From Hydra vulgaris (lineage: Eukaryota; Cnidaria; Hydrozoa; Anthoathecata; Hydridae): a stretch of 64,000 nt of DNA. Made by a program: the position numbers and the translations under genes. This document shows positions 49,931-63,357 of this stretch, in pieces (the first letter of the stretch is position 1; every line of letters starts with the position of its first letter). The stretch covers positions 36,713,001-36,777,000 of the forward strand of contig NC_088934.1 in NCBI RefSeq assembly GCF_038396675.1, in the 5' to 3' direction. Under the pieces are notes generated by a model. It saw only the letters and a list, made by a program, of their open reading frames with translations, did no database searches and had not been told where the DNA came from.

Positions 49931-51006
49931 AATACAAAAATTTAATTATATGACATTTTTCAGCCAGTTTTTTAGCCTGGAATTCGCACCATGGGCCTTT
50001 ATTGCGCATACAATTATTTACTTATTTCACGAAATGCAGCAGCATAAAAGTCTATGTCAAATTGTTTATACTATACACTCTTATTTAAACTTAAGTTTTA
50101 TGTTTAACTAGACCATTTTGTTTTGTATTGGAGTTCTTTTTAGCAATAGTAGTAAATAAATAAATAGAAAATCTCTCATTAACAATCATTGCAACAAGAT
50201 TTTAGTCCAATACCTCGGCACAGGCCTTTTTTATTTTTATTTTTTAAGAATCGCACTGTAAATTTACAAAATCTTTAATTTAACTTTAATTTAAGAAGCA
50301 TAAATATGTTTAATTAAAAAAAGCTCATAATAATCTTCATTAATATCTTGAGGAACTTTTACAAGTTCTTTGTTTGACAGCTAACTGAAGAACGTTGAGC
50401 CTTAAATATTTTCAACTGAACTTCGGTCTGATGGTAAAGCAGTGGTTTCTTTAAAAATGTATCATCTTTGAAAATGTATAAACTTTGATTCATTGTTATG
50501 GCAAAGCCATTTTGACGATATTTTTCTAGGGTAGTATTAACCTGCGGAAAATGAATCCGTAAAAATGTTTTGCCACATGCGTTCTATACAATATTCAAAA
50601 ACAAATCGAAAGAAAAGTATGACGACCAATACGAACTATATATTTTTACGTTTTTCATGTTTTTAAAAGATGCGTAAACAACTCATCACAAGCAAGAAAA
50701 TTGTATTTTCACCACTTTTTAAAATGTATACGACCCCGTCCTAATTTAAATGGAAAAAAAAGCACCGTAAAGTATGACGACTCAGTGCGACCTCTATTTT
50801 TCTCGAAATAATTTGTTAACGTACTTTTCAAAAACATAAAAAACTGTTCCGCTAAGTCTTACTTTTTAGGGCTTCTTTATTCAATTAAAAAGGAAAGACA
50901 TTATATACAGATAAGAAAACGGTGAAAAAAGAAATAGTTCACTTGCATGTAAAGAGTCAATTGGGAAATCTCGCGTGTTTTCAGACTTTTTTGTACGTAT
51001 AATAAA
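49931..51006. other. AT-rich stretch with a dispersed repeat
   Basis: The block at 50341-50515 resembles 58041-58290. They share TTGAGGA, ATTTTCA.CTGA.CTTC.G, TCTGA.GGT and TTCTTTAAAA in the same order, and both end in a TGG.AAAGCA stretch. The rest, with TATGACGAC occurring twice (50618, 50775), was not recognised. Confidence 0.5.
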
Positions 51007-51251
51007 CAGGGCCGTCCCGAGAGATCTTAGGCGGGGGAGAGGTGACGTATCTGTTTTTTGCCAAGTGAGACCTAGAAAAATTATTTTGCCGACCGATTAA
51101 GATCTTAAAAAAAAAAAAAGGCCCTCGTTGTCTAACATTCGCCGACTGCCAACTATATAACCAATTTTGCCGACTCCAGTGTCCAATTTGCCAACTAATA
51201 AATTTTTTAGGGGGCAAGACACCTCCTACGTCTCCCCTCAGGACGCCTCTA
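51007..51251. mobile_element. hAT-type MITE with perfect 8-bp target duplication
   Basis: The 245-bp element starts CAGGGCCGTCCCGAGAG. Its right end in reverse complement reads TAGAGGCGTCCTGAGGG. ATAATAAA flanks both sides exactly (50999-51006 and 51252-51259), an 8-bp duplication typical of hAT elements; the CAGGG.CGTCC end is also of hAT type. No coding capacity beyond a chance open frame. Confidence 0.9.
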
Positions 51252-51259
51252 ATAATAAA

Positions 51260-54022
<2,763 letters not shown>

Positions 54023-54024
54023 TA

Positions 54025-54974
54025 TTTCTAAATAAGGCAAAATATTTTATGTTTACGGGTAAGTAGGCTTAAGTTAAATAATTAAGTTATAATAAGTAAT
54101 CATTATTAAATTATGAAAGAAAATAACAGAGAATTGCGTTAATAAGATATAGAAAGAAAAACTGGTTTAAAATAATTTTAAAAAACTTTTGAAATGACAA
54201 ATCATAAATTTTGAAACTTAAAAAAGAAACATTTTAACAGGAAATCGTTAGAGAAAAAAAGAGAGAAAACATTCATATAGATACTCTCTATTTCCTATAG
54301 ATATTTCATATAGATACTATAGATACAATAGATACTTCATAAAGATACTATAGATATTTCATATAGATACTCTCTATCTCCCTATTTTCTTTCCATATGG
54401 TATTTAATGGGTTAAATTTATTATCTATAAGAATTATATTTTATGATTGGCTTGGATTGGACATTAAGAGTTATTTAGAGATAAAAACGGTGTCTCGATC
54501 CTCTAATAATATAAACCGGTGTCTTGATCCTCCAATAATATAAAACAAGTATCAAAAACGTATTCCTTATATATAATTTCACAAACTTAAATCGTCACGA
54601 ATTGACAACGGTATTTCAACGGATTCAACGGAAATGAAAGAGCAGCAATAAATATATCTCTAAACGGATAGTAAATGTTTTCTTTTTTTTACTCTAAATG
54701 GAGGGTGAGCTACTTGTTTAATTTGTTCAATCTTGTTTGAAAAAATTATTTGTTCAATCTTGTTTGAAAAAATTATTTGTTCAATCTTGCTGTTTAAAAA
54801 ATGCTGTTTAAAAATAAGACAAACAAATAACGTGTTTTTACCGAGGTATTCATATGATTTATAATCTTTTAATTAAATTATCATTCGACACTCAATATGG
54901 TACATTGAGCAAAAGCCAAATCCAGTTTATCAGATGATGTTATTTTTTGAGACAATTTGGTGTTAGTAGAACTA
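54025..54974. other. AT-rich stretch with three short tandem arrays
   Basis: 54275-54375: an ATAGATAC/ATATTTCAT array of about 100 bp. 54488-54544: two copies of CGGTGTCTCGATCCTCTAAT followed by AATATAAA. 54722-54795: about three copies of ATTTGTTCAATCTTGTTTGA followed by AAAAATT. No gene. Confidence 0.8.
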
Positions 54975-55467
54975 AAGTGCGCAACATAATAATAAGACAC
55001 CACAAAAAGGTTTATAAAACTCTACTATACATATATGTTTAAAAACTAATTTTTATTGTAAATAAAAGCAAAGGGTTTACAACACTAAACAACATTTTAA
55101 CAAATTTATTTTCAAGGTAACACGCATTTTCTAAAAAAAAAACAACGTTTTTTCAGTACGACAAAATTATAAGACAATTTTACAAAAATACATTTATTAA
55201 CATCGATTGTTTAAAATTGAGACGTCTTTTTATATAAATGACAATTTATACGAATTTTTTCCAAAAGTGTCTTACAATTATGTCGCACTAAAAAAACAGT
55301 TTTTTTTTAATAAAATGCGAGTTAAGTTTAAAAAAAATTTTTTTAAATGTTATTTGATCTTGTAATCCTTTTGCTCTTATTTACTATAAAAATCAGTTTT
55401 TAAATATAAATGTATAGTAGAGTTTTATAAATATTTTTGGGGTGTCTTATCATTATGTCGCGCAGTG
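54975..55467. mobile_element. Foldback/MITE element, arms of roughly 200 bp, TA target duplication
   Basis: Nearly the whole 493-bp element is an imperfect palindrome. The left arm starts AAGTGCGCAACATAATAATA, then AGACACCACAAAAA. The right arm, in reverse complement, starts CACTGCGCGACATAATGATA, then AGACACCCCAAAAA. Similarity continues inward through TTTATAAAACTCTACTATAC and again through GCGACATAATT.TAAGACA. TA flanks both sides (54973-54974 and 55468-55469). The TA duplication and CACTG end suggest mobilisation by a Tc1/mariner-group transposase. Confidence 0.85.
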
Positions 55468-55882
55468 TACGCTACTACGTTACTACGCCTGCGATTTCAA
55501 TACTGTAAATAATCTCGAAATTTAGAAGATTGTCACAGTCTTCTAAACTTTGAGAATATTTCAAAAAGATCGGAAAACTTACAAAAAAACATATCTAACT
55601 CATTAAAATAATAAAAAGATTAAAATAATATTAAGATTAAGGTAATCTGAATAGTACACGCTTTAATTTATATTTATAATATACATTTGTAATATAGAAA
55701 ATATTTATCAAGCCCTAGATTAAAATGTTATCCAATTTATGCATTTAAAAACTAAGTGTTTCAAAATCGCACACCATTATTCTAAAGTTTCACTGAAATT
55801 TAATCAAGCATACTACAACTTTTTATACTTCATAAACTTCTTTATAACATTTCAATGATGAAACTTTGATATATTGCTTTAT
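55468..55882. other. AT-rich stretch before the 36-bp array
   Basis: No gene. A short inverted pair around AGAAGATTGTCACAGTCTTCTA lies near 55525-55546. Confidence 0.5.
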
Positions 55883-56920
55883 AACTTTTCATGTTTATTC
55901 AACAACGTTTATCTCCTTAACTTTTCATATTTATTCAACGACGTTTATCACCTTAACTTTTCATATTTATTCAACAACGTTTATCTCCTTAACTTTTCAT
56001 ATTTATTCAACAACGTTTATCTCCTTAACTTTTCATATTTATTCAACAACGTTTATCACCTTAACTTTTCATATTTATTCAACAACGTTTATCACCTTAA
56101 CTTTTCATATTTATTCAACAACGTTTATCTCCTTAACTTTTCATATTTATTCAACAACGTTTATCACCTTAACTTTTCATATTTATTCAACAACGTTTAT
56201 CTCCTTAACTTTTCATATTTATTCAACAACGTTTATCTCCTTAACTTTTCATATTTATTCAACAACGTTTATCACCTCAACTTTTCATATTTATTCAACA
56301 ACGTTTATCACCTTAACTTTTCATATTTATTCAACAACGTTTATCACCTTAACTTTTCATATTTATTCAACAACGTTTATCACCTTAACTTTTCATATTT
56401 ATTCAACAACGTTTATCACCTTAACTTTTCATATTTATTCAACAACGTTTATCTCCTTAACTTTTCATATTTATTCAACAACGTTTATCTCCTTAACTTT
56501 TCATATTTATTCAACAACGTTTATCTCCTTAACTTTTCATATTTATTCAACAACGTTTATCACCTTAACTTTTCATATTTATTCAACAACGTTTATCACC
56601 TTAACTTTTCATATTTATTCAACAACGTTTATCACCTTAACTTTTCATATTTATTCAACAACGTTTATCTCCTTAACTTTTCATATTTATTCAACAACGT
56701 TTATCACCTTAACTTTTCATATTTATTCAACAACGTTTATCTCCTTAACTTTTCATATTTATTCAACAACGTTTATCACCTTAACTTTTCATATTTATTC
56801 AACAACGTTTATCACCTTAACTTTTCATATTTATTCAACAACGTTTATCACCTTAACTTTTCATATTTATTCAACAACGTTTATCACCTTAACTTTTCAT
56901 ATTTATTCATCAACGTTTAT
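55883..56920. repeat. Tandem array of a 36-bp unit, about 29 copies
   Basis: The unit is AACTTTTCATATTTATTCAA, then CAACGTTTATCWCCTT, where W is T or A. Twenty-eight full units and a degraded last one run from 55883. Apart from the W position the units are almost identical; exceptions are a G in unit 1 (CATGTTT), a G in unit 2 (AACGACG), a C in CACCTCAAC and a T in the last (CATCAAC). The order of W variants is not simply alternating. Because 36 is a multiple of three, two plus-strand frames stay open throughout, giving 12-residue repeats (FHIYSTTFITLT and NFSYLFNNVYHL). These are probably a by-product of the repeat, since the flanks are non-coding. Confidence 0.97.
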
Positions 56921-59354
56921 AGGCATCTTAACTAGCTTACTATTTTAAATTCAATTTTGAATTTTAAGGCATTTTGAAAAAAGGTGTATATTCCGTATCA
57001 ACTAATCGAAAAGTATATTATATGTAGATAAAATTAGAAATAAATAAAATAAATTAATATTTTAAAATTAAAACTTTGATTGAAACGTTAAATAAAGTTG
57101 TTGGTCATATTAGTAATCATCTATAAAACAAAGTACTTAAAATGAATTACATTTTGTAACGATAAAATCAACAATAATACAGTTGTATTATTCTAGTGTC
57201 TTGGTAAATAGTAAGTTGTTTTTTTTATATTATTATTTTGGTGCTCTAAGAAGACCTGACGGTAACCGTTAAAGCAAACTCTAAACACTTTTTTTAATTT
57301 AAAATAGAAATTAATATAACAAAACTGCATCACCGCAAAACAACATGTTTATCGATTCCATTGAAAAAAACGCATTACTATTGTACTTAAAAATTTAAAT
57401 TTAAGGTGGTAGTTCAGTATTTAGAAAAAAAATTTATTTATAGTAAATTTTCATCTTTCACAAATGATTCTCTTTCTCACATTAAATAATATCCCATTAG
57501 AAAACCAAATAAAATAATTTTTTTCGTTTCTAATTAAAGGTCCTAAAATGAGGTAATGGACAACAAGGACTTTTAAGCACTCATTCCTTATATTATATTG
57601 AAATTTTTGCTGTTGATATATTGCGCGTGTCATTGTACGCGCAATTTATCATCCAGCCAAACTAAATAATTTAAGTTAGTTCTAAAACACAATAAATTAT
57701 TTGCATTTTTGTTTTTTTGGGCAATATATGCGGCTATGAAGGTCGCAAAATCTTTAAAAAGTAAGAAATTAGAAAAGCAGTAGAAGTTATCCTTTTGTAC
57801 GTTGAAGATACTAAAACAATATATAAGTGTGCCATATTGCAAATATATATGAATTTTGTTTAGTGTTCCGCGTCGCTCCCACAAAATAAAATAATTTTGA
57901 GAAAAATGCAAAAAATGCAACAACAACAACAACAACAAAAAGTGCAAATATATAAAATTTAGAATTCTTCATTTTTTTACAATACACTGACTATGTTTTC
58001 AAGTAAAATAAAACTCATGACAAAATTGAAATCTTCCTTTTTATTTTGAGGATCCTGCATAACTTATAGAACGAGGATGAAACTTGATTATTTTCAGCTG
58101 AGCTTCAGTCTGAAGGTCAATGGGTTCTTTAAAATTAAAATTCTTTTTAAATTTTTTTTAAATGGAAAGTTTTTTTGAATTGAAAATTTTTTTTAATTGA
58201 AAACGTTCTTAAAACATTTTTTAAAATTGAAAAACTGCTTTCATGATACTTCGATTATTTATTGTGGTAAAGCAGTAATGACAATGCTTTTTATTTTTGA
58301 TCATCCCTAGTTTTTTTAATTAAGGTAGTAGCAGGTGAAAAAGTAGTAAAAATTAAAAATTTCAAAGTCAATAGAACTATGTAACAAACGCTTCTGTTGT
58401 TTGTTTTATTTAAAAAATACAGAATGTTTTGTGCTTGTATTTAAAACAATATACTTTTGAATCAAAAATTGGATAAAGTGAATCAATTTTTGTTTATGTT
58501 TATAATCATTGTTTATTTGATTAAATTAAATGGTTTTGTTGTTTTCTTTTTACCTTATTTTATTTTAGTTAAGTTTTGCTATAGTCAACTCATACAGTTA
58601 AGTTAAAGAAACGAATTAATTTTTGTCAATTTTAAAAAAATCCACGAAAAAACATGTTAATAGACAGGAGTTTTTTAAAAAACATTTAGAATTTTATAAC
58701 AAAAAAAATGCATACTAAATTTTTTTAAGTTTATTTTTTTACTGTTTACATGCATTGACTGAAAAATACGTAGAACACGTGGGGAGTGCTGCTACATCGA
58801 CTGAAAAATAGGTAGAACATGCAAAGAGTATAACAGAAGCACACTTAAGGGTATGGGTAACGTTCATAGCTAATACAGCAAAGTCTTGTAAAGAGATCTA
58901 TGTAACAATTCAGCAGCACCTGTGAATGCGTTAAGTACAAAAAAAAGACTATAATTAGATGTTAATAACAAATCAATAGAGCAGTAGATAATGGCATCAA
59001 ACTGAAAAAATTATTCAGTAAGGAAAACAAAATGACAGCATGATTTATATAATCAAGTCCTCTCATTTGAATTATACAATTTTTCGAGTTGCTGCTATTT
59101 TCTCTCTTTCTCAGCAGCAATAATTTAAACAAATAAATGGATTAAGAGAAATGTAGTATTATAAATTCAAATTTTAAAATCAATAGAAAATGAGGTCCTT
59201 CATAGTAAATTCATTCCTGAAACATGAAGGTAAAAATTATTTAAAGAAGTATTTTACAAAAAAAATATATAAACAAAAAGGGTAATAACATTTTTAGAAA
59301 TTAGGGCTACAAATAAAAAAAATTAGAAAATGGTGAATGATCCAAAGCTCTTTG
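56921..59354. other. AT-rich stretch with small repeats
   Basis: An (AAC)n run is at 57916-57940. A copy of the dispersed repeat of 50341-50515 lies at 58041-58290. A two-copy direct repeat (GACTGAAAAATA.GTAGAACA, period about 44-50 bp) lies at 58757-58830. Open frames at 57451-57947 (minus) are not supported. Confidence 0.5.
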
Positions 59355-59717
59355 CTAAGAATTTGTATAAAAAAAAACATTATAAAAGACATACAAAAAC
59401 ATACAAATGAGATAAATAAACCTAGTAAATTTTCTACAAACAAATCGCTGAATAAGCATTTCGTTCAAGAAACGTTTTGATAAAGAATACGGGTCATTAC
59501 AAAAAGTTATAAACTTTCTATAAGCAATGTAAGCAATATCAGGTTTTACAACGATACGAACTTCATAATCTGAAGACATGTGGCAAAACTGCTTCAACTG
59601 ATAAATAACCAGCTGATAAGTATTCTTAGGGTTTAACAAAAATTCTTTTAAACAGTGAATATTGGCTGGCTCAAATGTTTGATGCTGATAAAACTGAATT
59701 TTTCTCAAAAAAGACAT
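59355..59717 (-). CDS. Unidentified ORF, possible first coding exon of a host gene
   Basis: An ATG-started frame of 120 codons begins MSFLRKIQFYQHQTFEPANI. It has LKEFLLNPKNTYQLVIYQLK and YEVRIVVKPDIAYIAYRKFI, then FLNEMLIQRFVCRKF. Composition is mixed and protein-like up to about residue 97, after which it becomes Phe/Tyr/Leu-rich, as would an intron read through. Possible donors (TTT|GTAGAA or TAG|GTTTAT, near 59410-59435) fit that change. No transposon motif is seen and no family is recognised. It may be chance, but it is the best non-repeat ORF in the right half. Confidence 0.35.
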   Translation of the reverse strand: MSFLRKIQFYQHQTFEPANIHCLKEFLLNPKNTYQLVIYQLKQFCHMSSDYEVRIVVKPDIAYIAYRKFITFCNDPYSLSKRFLNEMLIQRFVCRKFTRFIYLICMFLYVFYNVFFYTNS

Positions 59718-60197
59718 TGAGGCGAACGTTCAGTTTAAAAAACAACAACACGCGACTAAGGCCAAAAATGCGGCTGATCTTTTAGTCGATTTTAAAGCCA
59801 ATATAAATGCACGGTTCGCAACAGTTACTTTTAATAACATATTTAATTGACTACTTTCTTTAGAAAGTTAAACAATATATTGCGGATTTATGGCTTCTCT
59901 ATAACGTTTTACTGATTGCTGAAATACGCAGCTTCAGCAATTACTGAGATAAAACAACATACACCTGATGTATGCTAAAAAACACATTAATGTTAAAAAA
60001 AGAAATTGGTGCTATTGCAGATTGCGTTGATAGAGTCGGTTTTACTACCTTTTGTGAATATAATTTCATCGTAATAATTAAAGATGAAACCGTAAAAAAT
60101 AACACTTTAATCACGTTGAATGCAAACAAATGTTGCTAGTGGGACATAAAAACCCTATTTCATTACAGCAGACAATAACTGGCGCGAACAATAAAGG
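59718..60197. other. Non-coding stretch upstream of the ORF at 59355-59717
   Basis: If that ORF is real its promoter would be here; TTTATATT on the minus strand near 59800 is a weak TATA-like candidate. An open frame at 59941-60129 is not supported. Confidence 0.3.
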
Positions 60198-60300
60198 AGG
60201 AAGTGATAATTCAGCTGCAATTTAGTAATTTACAAGGTGGGACGTGATAATTCAGATGCAATTTTAGTGATCTACTAGAAGGAGATAATAATTCAGTGTG
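60198..60300. repeat. Minisatellite, about 2.5 copies of a 41-43 bp unit
   Basis: Units share GTGATAATTCAG.TGCAATT followed by AGT, in direct order, and lead directly into the P-element-like fragment. Confidence 0.75.
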
Positions 60301-60314
60301 TAAGTTTAAAGGAA

Positions 60315-60745
60315 GTTGTTATTTATGTTGCTGGGTATATAACAAAAAAAAATTAAAACCAAATTTAAATGTTCTTTTTGTCAAGATCTTCTTCAAACTA
60401 ACAAAATATCTTTACTTTGTATGAAAATAGTTTCAACTTGAGAAGATTTATATGGAAACACTCTTAACTTCAGTTAAACATCCCCTTTAGAGTCTGAAAG
60501 GGAGGTTTAACTGAACCTAGTAAACACATGATAGAATATTTTACTCCTTATTTTGCATATTAGACATCACTACAGAATTATTATTAACTAAATATTCCAA
60601 CAAATTGAAAAGTTCAGCTTTAGCTGTACTTGAACTGTTAAAAAATAACATTTGTTTTATGTGTTCTGACCATTTAGATACAAAAAGACAATATATTCAC
60701 ACAACTGTTATTAATATATTTTGTAATAATGAACAATCAGTTCTA
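60315..60745 (+). pseudogene. P-element/THAP9-like transposase, C-terminal fragment
   Basis: The plus strand in changing frames reads VIYVAGYITKK, KFKCSFCQDLL (C-x-x-C), GGLTEPSKHMIEYFTPYFAY, and LLTKYSNKLKSSALAVLELL, then NNICFMCSDHL. The order of A-G-Y-I-x-x-K, C-x-x-C, G-G-L-T-x-P-S and a last C-x-x-H is that of the C-terminal region of P-type and related transposases. Frameshifts near 60370, 60500 and 60560 break it. It could be a second copy of the family seen at 1-1223, but the two pieces do not overlap, so this cannot be tested here. Confidence 0.6.
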
Positions 60746-61365
60746 AAGGGAACAATCAGTTCTTTCAATTCAAAAAGATGAAGTAGAAGCCATTAAAAGT
60801 TGACACAACAAAAAATAACCTTAATTTAAAATATTTATTTTTCCTATAGATGCACTTTTGTTTGGATCCTGTATATTTAATTTTTGTTTTGATTTGCTTA
60901 TCTATAGTTGTCATCTTTTTCTAAAGCTAATTTATGGTGGACTAAGTTTTGCTTTTGTATTTGTTATTAAAACTGTTTTATTTTTTGATAAGTTATGTTT
61001 TTCCATAGCTGTATTTTTTTTTTGCCTATATATTTTTCTCAAGTTATATATTTTGTTGAAATATATTTAGTATTTGAAAAATATTATTTCAATAAGCAAT
61101 AATTAAATTGTGAAAACTGGCCTACTGTTTTTCGAATATGTTAGCAACAAGTCTGGCCGTGTATTTAAGTAGGCCACAATTGATACTAACTTGTATCGAT
61201 CAAAAAAATATTTTAAATAAAAAAATTGAATTTTTTTCAGAAAAGTAAAATCCTATTTCTGCTTTGCGACGCATAATGCGATGACTAAAACAAAAAAACA
61301 AGAGGTTTTTGATATTAATTAATGTTTTTTATTAATAAATATTATAATTTGTTGTTTTGAATGCA
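60746..61365. other. AT-rich stretch with nothing recognised
   Basis: A Phe-rich open frame at 60858-61070 is judged spurious. Confidence 0.5.
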
Positions 61366-62325
61366 TACTTCATACTGCTTTTCGACTTGATTTCAAGACT
61401 TGGCAAATCCGAGATCAAGATCATAAAAAATTGGCTTCAGACCAAAAACATCGCATTCAAATTGAATTTTAAAAACGTTTAGGTCTTCTTGTTGACATAC
61501 CAAATGGAGGTGGTGACGGCACAACTAATGAAGGTAATACGTTGCGAATAGCATTTTAAAATTACCAGATTACCGGAGTCGATGCTGAAATGATTCGCAG
61601 CTTCTACACTATATTGAGCGTCATCAACTCAAATGAAAAGATCATTTTTTCCACATTTGAAGCCTACTGCAAAGCAACTTTTGAAAGGTTTTGCTTCCTA
61701 CAATCGGTTTTTCATGCCAGTTTCAGTACATAAACTACTGGTCCACAGCGTTCAAGTCATGCCAAATATTCATCTGCCAGGATTGTTTGGATTTTATGGA
61801 GTTTTATATTATGGAGTTATATATTTTATACAGAAGATCCAGCTGAGAAAAGAATCAAAGAGTATAGAAAATATAGAGATAAATATTACAGAAAAATGAG
61901 CCGAATATTGGCAAGCAGAGATTTGCTTAGTAAATGTTTGGAAACAAGTGATCCTATTATTTTAAAAATAATTGAAAGCAGTTATAATGCAATGGCTAAG
62001 ATGCTTAAATTCACAAGTAAAATGCTTTCGCTGGTAGATTTACAAGAAAAAAGTAAATTTGGAATACAAAATGATCTAACAAGTGTTAGATCATTTTGTA
62101 TTCCAAATATGAAGTCGAGAAAATAACGAACCAAATAATTAAGCATGTTGAAGAAGAAGAGACTGATAAAGAAGAAGAGACCTATAAAGGAGAAGAGGTA
62201 GACGAAGAAAAAGAGATCAATAAGGAAACCAAGACAGACGAAGAAAAAGAACTTTTTTTAGTTAACTATTACTAAGACTTAAAAAACAGTGATGTTGATT
62301 TGCCTGACTACTATTATGATTAATA
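61366..62325 (+). pseudogene. Transib/RAG1-like transposase, C-terminal fragment
   Basis: In changing frames the plus strand reads LGLLVDIPNGGGDGTTNEGN, then TLRIAF, a stop, NYQITGVDAEMIRSFYTIL, NSNEKIIFSTFEAYCKATF and MPVSVHKLLVHSVQVM. It then gives TEDPAEKRIKEYRKYRDKYY, RKMSRILASRDLL and LETSDPII. The G-N-T-x-R, M-P-x-x-V-H-K-x-L-x-H and acidic/N-K-x-x-K-x-x-R...R-K-x-S-R blocks follow the order in Transib transposases and, more remotely, RAG1. The Glu of TEDP would align with the catalytic Glu. An inverted duplication (62057-62108) replaces the normal sequence after DLQEKS. A Glu/Lys-rich acidic tail follows in another frame and ends DLPDYYYD with a TAA near 62322. The family call is from remembered motif order. 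Confidence 0.6.
62057..62108. repeat. Perfect palindrome, 25-bp arms, 2-base loop, inside a transposase relic
   Basis: ATTTGGAATACAAAATGATC plus TAACA (62057-62081), AG, then the exact reverse complement (62084-62108). Confidence 0.92.
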
Positions 62326-62753
62326 TTAATAAACTAAGATAGTAATTTTAAAAAAGTTGGTATTTTGATAAATGTTTTTTTTATGTAAATTTATAAAATT
62401 AGTTTTGTCTTTGCACCATAATCTTATTCATATCATACTTTTTTGTATAACTGATTAAAATAGAAAATTTGTCTTTATGGAAATAAATAAAACGATTCCA
62501 ATAATACTTAAAAATTTGTTGTTAAAAATCGCCAATTGCATCAAAAGTTCTCGACTCAAAAATTGTTTTAAAAACTATAAAAATTAATAACTTTAACTGA
62601 ATTTTTTTAAGATTGTTATATACCATGGTAGTATAGGAAAATAAAATCAAAAATGTTTCTACCCCTCTATTAGAATATTGGAGCAAAAAAAAGATTACGT
62701 GTTAGTAGCTAAAAATTTATAATAATGCATGAATTTATGCAGCCAAATTTTTT
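62326..62753. other. AT-rich stretch with nothing recognised
   Basis: No coding signal between the Transib-like tail and the LINE fragment. Confidence 0.5.
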
Positions 62754-63194
62754 ATGAAGTATCATCATAACCAAAACTTAATAAAGATTGAGTTAGTTAG
62801 CTTGAGAAGAACTTCGTTGTTTCTATTATATGTTAATGATTTAACTGCTATAACTAATAATACGGATTGTTGTATAAAACCTTATGCTGATGATTTAAAG
62901 TTATATAGTTCATACCGAGACATGGATCTAAGCCAATATTTAGTTGTTGCTCTAAGTAGACTCGTACTATGGGCAGAAACTTGGCTACTAACAATTGCTA
63001 GCAGTAAGTGTTTTGCACTTAGAATACCTCCCTCATTATGTAAAGTTATAAAGGTTAAATATAAACTATATGAGTGTACTTTGGCTTGGTCTTCAAACCC
63101 AAAAGACCTAAGAGTAACAATGGACTGTAACCTTAATTATAAAAAACATATTATTAAGGTGGTACAACACCAAATAAATAAAAAAATGAAATAG
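62754..63194 (+). pseudogene. LINE reverse transcriptase fragment with YADD box
   Basis: An open frame gives SLFLLYVNDLTAITNNTDCC, then IKPYADDLKLYSSYRDMDLS, LVLWAETWLLTIASSKCFAL and SNPKDLRVTMDCNLNYKKHI. This is the palm (Y-A-D-D) and thumb of a CR1/jockey-like reverse transcriptase. It is open for 146 codons without internal stops but starts mid-domain and ends abruptly, so it is a 5'- and 3'-truncated relic. Confidence 0.8.
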
Positions 63195-63282
63195 ACCTCC
63201 AAAATACAAATGCTTTTAAATACAGTTTACTCAAATAATTTAAATAAAAAAAAGCAATTAGGATTTAATTGAAATTTAAAAT

Positions 63283-63355
63283 CACCATTAAGATCCTAAT
63301 GCTAATTTTTTTTAATTAGCAATTAAAAAAAATTAGCATTAGGACCATAATGGTG
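63283..63355. repeat. Near-perfect palindrome, 35-bp arms, 3-base loop
   Basis: CACCATTAAGATCCTAATGC, then TAATTTTTTTTAATT, is followed by AGC and its reverse complement with two mismatches (63321-63355). Confidence 0.9.
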
Positions 63356-63357
63356 GA

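Noticed and set aside
55866-56948. A 360-residue protein with a 12-residue repeat, or a CRISPR-like array
   Set aside because: Units are head-to-tail without spacers, flanks are non-coding, and two frames are open equally. This is a satellite, not a gene or CRISPR.
60858-61070. Phe/Leu-rich membrane-like frame
   Set aside because: Pure T-rich composition gives this; no start context or conservation visible.
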